From assembly GCF_000524195.1 (NCBI RefSeq), contig NW_020170447.1:181831-245830 (forward strand): DNA of 64,000 nucleotides, in the 5' to 3' direction. This document shows, piece by piece, positions 59,701 through 64,000 of the stretch; the first letter of the stretch is position 1, and each line of letters starts with the position of its first letter. Source of the stretch: Echinococcus granulosus. Lineage: Eukaryota; Platyhelminthes; Cestoda; Cyclophyllidea; Taeniidae. Position numbers and translations under genes: made by a program. The notes under the pieces are model-generated. The model had not been told where the DNA came from, did not search any database, and saw nothing but the letters and a program-made list of their open reading frames with translations.

Positions 59701-62700
59701 TTCTTTGAGTTCGTAGTAGCAGTGTGGAGGACAACTAACTACTCAGTGTAAGGCGCCACTAAACTCTAGAGACTTAGCTGAGTTGGAAGAGTCCACATTC
59801 AAAAGGGACACTTTCTTCGTCAACTGATATAGAAAGCGGGTTTTGTAGAGAATAAACAAAAACGTTTATTGGCATTTCAGGCTTCCCAGACTCGTCTTTT
59901 GAATTACAACATCAAGATTTTTTACGTCAATCGCCATCTAATGAATTGTTTTGGTGCATTCCATCACCACCTCGCGCTGGGAGTTTGACGAATGTGACAT
60001 CATTAAGAGACCCTAGCCAGGCTACAATTTACTCCACAAAGAGGGCTCTTTGCCTCCATAATTAGTCCATTTTACTTTCTTAACTGTCAGTTGCCAAGAA
60101 AAGGCGATTTTTAGCACTTGCGACGGTATCATCGTGGTACCATCAAAATTAGGCGAAGGGTAAGGTGAAGCAGTATTTCTCTCTTCTATCCTGACGCGTT
60201 TTATCCCTGCCTTTTGACTGGTCTTAGACATGACCATTTCTGAGAAAGAAAATCTTCCTACAACATTTAAAGTTTGTTAAGTGGATAGATCTCGGGCGCA
60301 ATTGCTGCTTGGCCCCTCAGTGAGTGAGCAGTTGCATCTTCAGTGCCACTGCCTCCCTCAAACAGGCATGTGGTGCTTTGAAAGTGTGTATATAGTGTGG
60401 GAAATTGAGTATGTCGTACGGAAGGAGCGAACGAATGTTACAATACAGAAGCCAGTCCCAATTAAAAGTTGTTCAGTAAACAATGCGGAAAAGAAGCGTT
60501 TTGTAGCATGCGTGAATAGGATAAAGAACAAATTTATGGCGCTTGAAGCTTATTGTCTGATGTGTTGCGCCCATTTGGTGTGCAACTTTTATCACGGCTT
60601 CCCCTTCCTAATGTCTCAATGGTGACAACAATCAAGACTGGGGAGTCTTCCTGACCATGATGCGCCTCCCCTTGGATGACTCGTAACCAGGTTCTGACTG
60701 GTCGGTCCTGTGACGCCATCTTTTCTGACAAATTTGGCAGTCTCGGAACCGAGTTAACTTCCGTTGGTGAGGCAGACATGCCCGAATCACATTCATCAGT
60801 TTAGTGCAATTGACATTTGATAATACGCGACTTAAAAGTAGGCAAAAGGGTGATGGAGAGCACAATCAGGCGAAGCAAACCGAACCGATAAAGTGACGTC
60901 TATCTGTGCTTTGCATGTAAGAAATTGTATGTGCTTAATAAAATCCAGCAGGTTGCAGCAAGCCCTTGTGGAAAGATTAGCCAAAATCGGTGTCAAATTT
61001 CATACCTTCATTTCTGGTTATCTCCACTCCTTCTAAGTACCCATTTTCATTTGGTTGAGAGATGCGTAAACGGTTGTTGGGAGAAAAGACCATTAATTTG
61101 TAAAGAAATATCTTTTTAATTCTGTTGTGCAAAATTAGGTGGACTTGATCTTGACGATGCTAACTCCTCTAGTTAGACTTTAACAGCTAATCCTACTACT
61201 TTCGACGTTTTTATGTAACCAGTGAATGGAACTTGAAAAAAAAGACCTTCTGACTTCTTAATGCACCATGAAGAGGAGGCTGGTAAACTTTAACCATGAA
61301 TGTAGCGTCCCGAGTTTTCCTTGAGGTTGTAACAAACCAAAGTACCGTGAAGGTACATATATTGCTAACTTGTGGAAGAGTGGAGGGGCTACTGACCTGC
61401 CTCGGAGGTCCTACTGCAGAGCGGAATTGTAACTTGTAGTGACTGAAGTGCCCTCGTCATTAAACATATACATACAGCGTTAAGCAGCATATCCACTCCC
61501 TACATCTATACTACTTATTTAAGTGAGCCTACCACCTTTACCTCGCATTTAGCCACTTTGTTCTGTTCGTGGAAACGTATAAGTTGCACCACATATTTCT
61601 TATACGTGCGTAAAGAACACTTTTGAAACGTTCTACCTTCGCTTATCTCGACAGGTGGTAAATATTCTTTTCGGGTAAATTTATTCTAACGCATTTTCAT
61701 GACTTCCTTGTCAGAAGCTTCACATTTAATCCACTTCCAGGTGTAGGGTTTGACGAAGATGTGTGCTTCGTTTCACAGCTCATCTGTAGACATTTCCTTC
61801 TGACAGGAGAAAACGAATCCCTCACCATTTTTCCCTTTGGTAAACAGACATTATTGTGGTGGAATTTCGTTTTGGTCATAGAAGTATGTTGTGGCGATTG
61901 ACAGCAACACGTCATTCCCCAGGATCCAGTAAATTTTCGAATAGACCTGTCACTCACTCCGCTCCACTCAGTTTTGATACTTCGTTTACTTATTTTTTTG
62001 TGAAATTCAGCCCTCTCAGTAAAGTTGAAGGATACTGGACCTCAAAGTTCTTTAATTTTTTTCTTTGTTTACCAAATAAGAAATAGAAAACTTTATAGCG
62101 CTATTCCACACTAATGAGACGTGTCGATTTCTCCCTGAAGTCGTGATAAGCCAATCTTGTGGGGGGGAAGATTATTTGCTAACCTGCAAACAGACTGGAT
62201 GACTCCTTCAACCATGCGCTGAAGTTGTGCCGTCAGTTAAGCGGCTGCCAAGTGCTACTAACCACAGATCATCAACAAGGACGATGAGGTGGGTTCGCGT
62301 TTTGCGGAGAATACTACTTATTAGTGGTGGAATGTGATGCTGATGTGGCTGATGCCTCTGATTATCTTTCGGAAAAGAATTTGCTGAGAAGTAGTTCCAA
62401 AGACTGGACGATGTTCTACACTGAGCATATTGTGTGTGTTGATCGTCTGTAATAGAAATATTTGCCCAAAAGCAACGAAAAGAGATGAAATCTCGTGTCC
62501 TGCAACTGTAGCATAGAACTTGACCTCTCTCCATCAGCAGTTGGTGTAGACAACTCGAATTTGAAGATCTGTCATCGGGAGTTTGGCCATCCAACGCAGA
62601 TTCTCTCATCTTTTTAGCACTTGCTAGCTACTGGGATGGTGTTATCCTACTGTTGCCACCCAAATAGTGCCATGAGTCTCTCCCACAGCCATTTTAAGCC

Positions 62701-63415
62701 ATGCCTTTATGAAAGAAAAGAGGTTCCAGCCTTCCAAGAGGACTGGAAAGTCATAGGCCCCGCCACCAAAGCGCAAAATTGAACCAAACGCTGAAGCGAG
62801 CGCCAAATCACCTCACTGAATCGGTGATGTGGTGGAATGCGTTCATCCACTCCCAAGGTAAAATTACATAAACGAATGTTAGCAGGTTGAACTGCGACAT
62901 CGCTTTGCACAGGCAGACTGCAGAAGCCTCCTCATTCTTAACCATTTATCAAGCCTTTCTCCGTGAAACTTTCGGGCTTTTTGGTTGTATCAACTTGCCT
63001 CAGCCATTAAATAACTTGTTTTAAGAGGAAGGGATTTCCTCTGAGAGAAAAAATTTACTTAGCTCCTCAGATTAACAATGAGCCTAACTGAAAAATTCCT
63101 CTTCTTCCTCTATTAATAGACCGGTAAAAATCGGTCAAAATCGGTACATCTACAGCAAAGGCTACTGGAATCGAAGAATCGTCTCCGCACCTTTTTGAGT
63201 GCTGAACTTTCTCGAAAAGCTGCCCTTTTAGAAGAGAAGACTGGAATAAAGGTAAACAGACTGATCAAGTACCTCCTGATTGGCATGCCGGTGCTAGTCT
63301 TCTGAACTAATTGTCTGTCCTTTTAGCTACCGGAAGTGGAAGTCCCATCTACAAATGAGGCGAATCGAAAAATCCGTCTAAAAATTTTACGTTTTGGGCT
63401 GGAGGAACGGAGGAA
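53782..63415 (+). CDS. Coiled-coil protein of unknown family (partial, 3' end beyond window)
   Basis: I do not recognise this protein. Seven exons join in phase: 53782-54026, 54368-54452, 54525-54727, 55225-55282, 55620-55856, 63120-63251 and 63327-63415, ending in an open donor (GTAAGC), so the gene continues to the right. At least 349 residues. Residues 1 to about 120 look disordered, rich in Ser, Lys, Asp and Glu. From about residue 130 (ETTASILKAAELHQNLLNLR) the sequence is helical with heptad-like spacing: TERFQLQKELDGI, MQRLLELRKSLVQESERTA, EAINNLVREHRKERQNIANR, LKALEEQIDLLKQYEDS and LQQRLLESKNRLRTFLSAEL. It then reads LPEVEVPSTNEANRKIRLKI. Centrosomal, cytoskeletal or trafficking scaffolds are possible, but nothing here decides. 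The start ATG is the first after an in-frame TAG. The first donor was chosen for frame (GTGGCT) over a stronger GTTTGT. Confidence 0.7.
56789..56920 (+). other. Possible unassigned exon in intron
   Basis: An ATG in good context (GCCATGGCGG) opens a frame beginning MAENALHLVSDVNAER, followed by TVERENLALHSWPRICHN, and reaching a donor-like CAG|GTAGCT. The block is richer in GC than its AT-rich surroundings and lies in the 7.3 kb intron of the coiled-coil gene, on the same strand. It could be an alternative first exon, part of a nested gene or chance. No homologue is recognised. Confidence 0.25.
58347..59000 (+). pseudogene. Coding-like block broken by stops and frame changes
   Basis: Open segments follow one another in different plus-strand frames: 58347-58619 (containing ASWKECAENLGLKSYQVQCS and VLDNEVLKAMVVEVVDQITR), 58628-58864, and 58759-59001 (ending NNLEMYNEGLRVALNTR, then YWEINVSKVTTELFLFECG). 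The run of long frames on one strand in an AT-rich intron suggests decayed coding DNA, such as an old transposable element or retrocopy. I cannot name the parent, and chance is not excluded. Confidence 0.25.
59267..59280 (+). repeat. Poly-G run of 14
   Basis: The longest of five G homopolymers in the window, all with G on the plus strand: 12890-12900, 14444-14452, 33631-33642, 59267-59280 and 62161-62167. All are in introns. Lengths may be affected by sequencing error. Confidence 0.9.
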
Positions 63416-64000
63416 GTAAGCATGAACTTTTTTGTGCGTGACTCAAATGGAGAGTTTTATGCCGTTCATGTATCATGCAAGTGTCCCTCCAAAGTCCGAA
63501 TTCGGTGGAGATGTCTGCAACCTCGGAAAACATTCCTGATTCTGTTTTCCGGATGTTTCCACATTTCTTGTTAACCATGGAATGTTCTAGAAAGTAGCGC
63601 TTTCGCTTGCTCCCTCCGGATTGACTGACACTGAACACAGATGGACTTTAATTGCGCTGCGACTTGTTATGGAAGCAAGGTCAATCAAATGCTGTAGGTC
63701 TGGGAAACGGAAAGCATCAGATGTGTCTGACATCATCCACCGGCCACTTGGCCCTCACGCGAGCGCAAGCCCTGTCCATTGAGCACGCATGTTTGTCAGG
63801 ACTCAAAGACTTCTGTACCGAGGCCTTTGTCCACTGATCACTCGAACTTGGGGCTCAGTGAGATCCAGGCTCACGAACACAGACAGCCGTCATTAACAGA
63901 CACAATTCCCTCAATCTCCTTTGTCGTCTAAGAAGATACGTAAGTTGTCCACCGGAATGAGAGTGATTAAAAGAAGCTGGCTTGGAGAAAATTCATTCCG
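63416..64000. other. Intron of the coiled-coil gene at window end
   Basis: The sequence after donor GTAAGC at 63416 shows no further exon with supported splice sites. The open frame 63652-63837 has no recognisable domain. The next coding exon is presumably beyond the window. Confidence 0.5.

Larger units (their letters stand above)
55857..63119 (+). other. 7.3 kb intron of the coiled-coil gene
   Basis: GT-AG intron between the exon ending KQYEDS (GTAAGT) and the exon starting TGKNRSKS (acceptor CTATTAATAG), both in phase 0. It contains a GC-richer block at 56770-56940, a broken coding-like block at 58347-59000 and poly-G runs at 59267-59280 and 62161-62167. I see no tRNA and no recognisable transposase domain. 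The remaining open frames (57468-57677, 60281-60625, 62208-62609) show no domain or splice logic. Confidence 0.7.

Noticed and set aside
1..64000. CRISPR array, prokaryotic operon or phage region
   Set aside because: No regularly spaced repeats; genes are intron-rich eukaryotic orthologues throughout.

Overview
This is eukaryotic nuclear DNA, most likely from a flatworm and probably a tapeworm. Genes are split into short exons by GT-AG introns, including several of only 34-40 bp. Base composition is moderate (low 40s % GC by eye), and one 100-N scaffold gap marks a draft assembly. Several gene starts sit directly behind a 3' splice site with no upstream AUG. That is expected if mRNAs receive a flatworm spliced leader, which ends in AUG. 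The species assignment is inference; no database was searched. Layout: (1) 1-3295 is gene-poor sequence downstream of SEC13. (2) SEC13 (- strand, 3296-20482) is a six-exon COPII/nuclear-pore beta-propeller gene with a 13.2 kb intron before its last exon. (3) NECAP (- strand, 22512-25933) is a complete two-exon clathrin-adaptor accessory gene. (4) MFAP1 (+ strand, 28290-30848) is a complete six-exon spliceosomal gene. (5) REV3L (- strand, 31305-47080) encodes the catalytic subunit of DNA polymerase zeta in about 28 exons; the N gap cuts one polymerase exon. MFAP1 and REV3L converge, and their AATAAA signals lie 10 bp apart. (6) ELAC1-type tRNase Z (- strand, 47734-49857) and mitochondrial ribosomal protein S23 (- strand, 50069-52317) are tandem and only about 210 bp apart, a candidate trans-spliced dicistron. 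(7) A coiled-coil gene of unknown family (+ strand, 53782 to beyond 63415) runs off the right part of the window with a 7.3 kb intron. The identified genes are unrelated housekeeping functions: vesicle coat and endocytosis (SEC13, NECAP), pre-mRNA splicing (MFAP1), translesion synthesis (REV3L), tRNA 3' processing (ELAC1) and mitochondrial translation (MRPS23). I found no new defence or mobile system. The most notable signals are genes whose start codon seems to be supplied by the spliced leader (SEC13 and ELAC1), two GC-AG mini-introns, the giant SEC13 intron, the altered NECAP tail, and the overlapping 3' ends of MFAP1 and REV3L.
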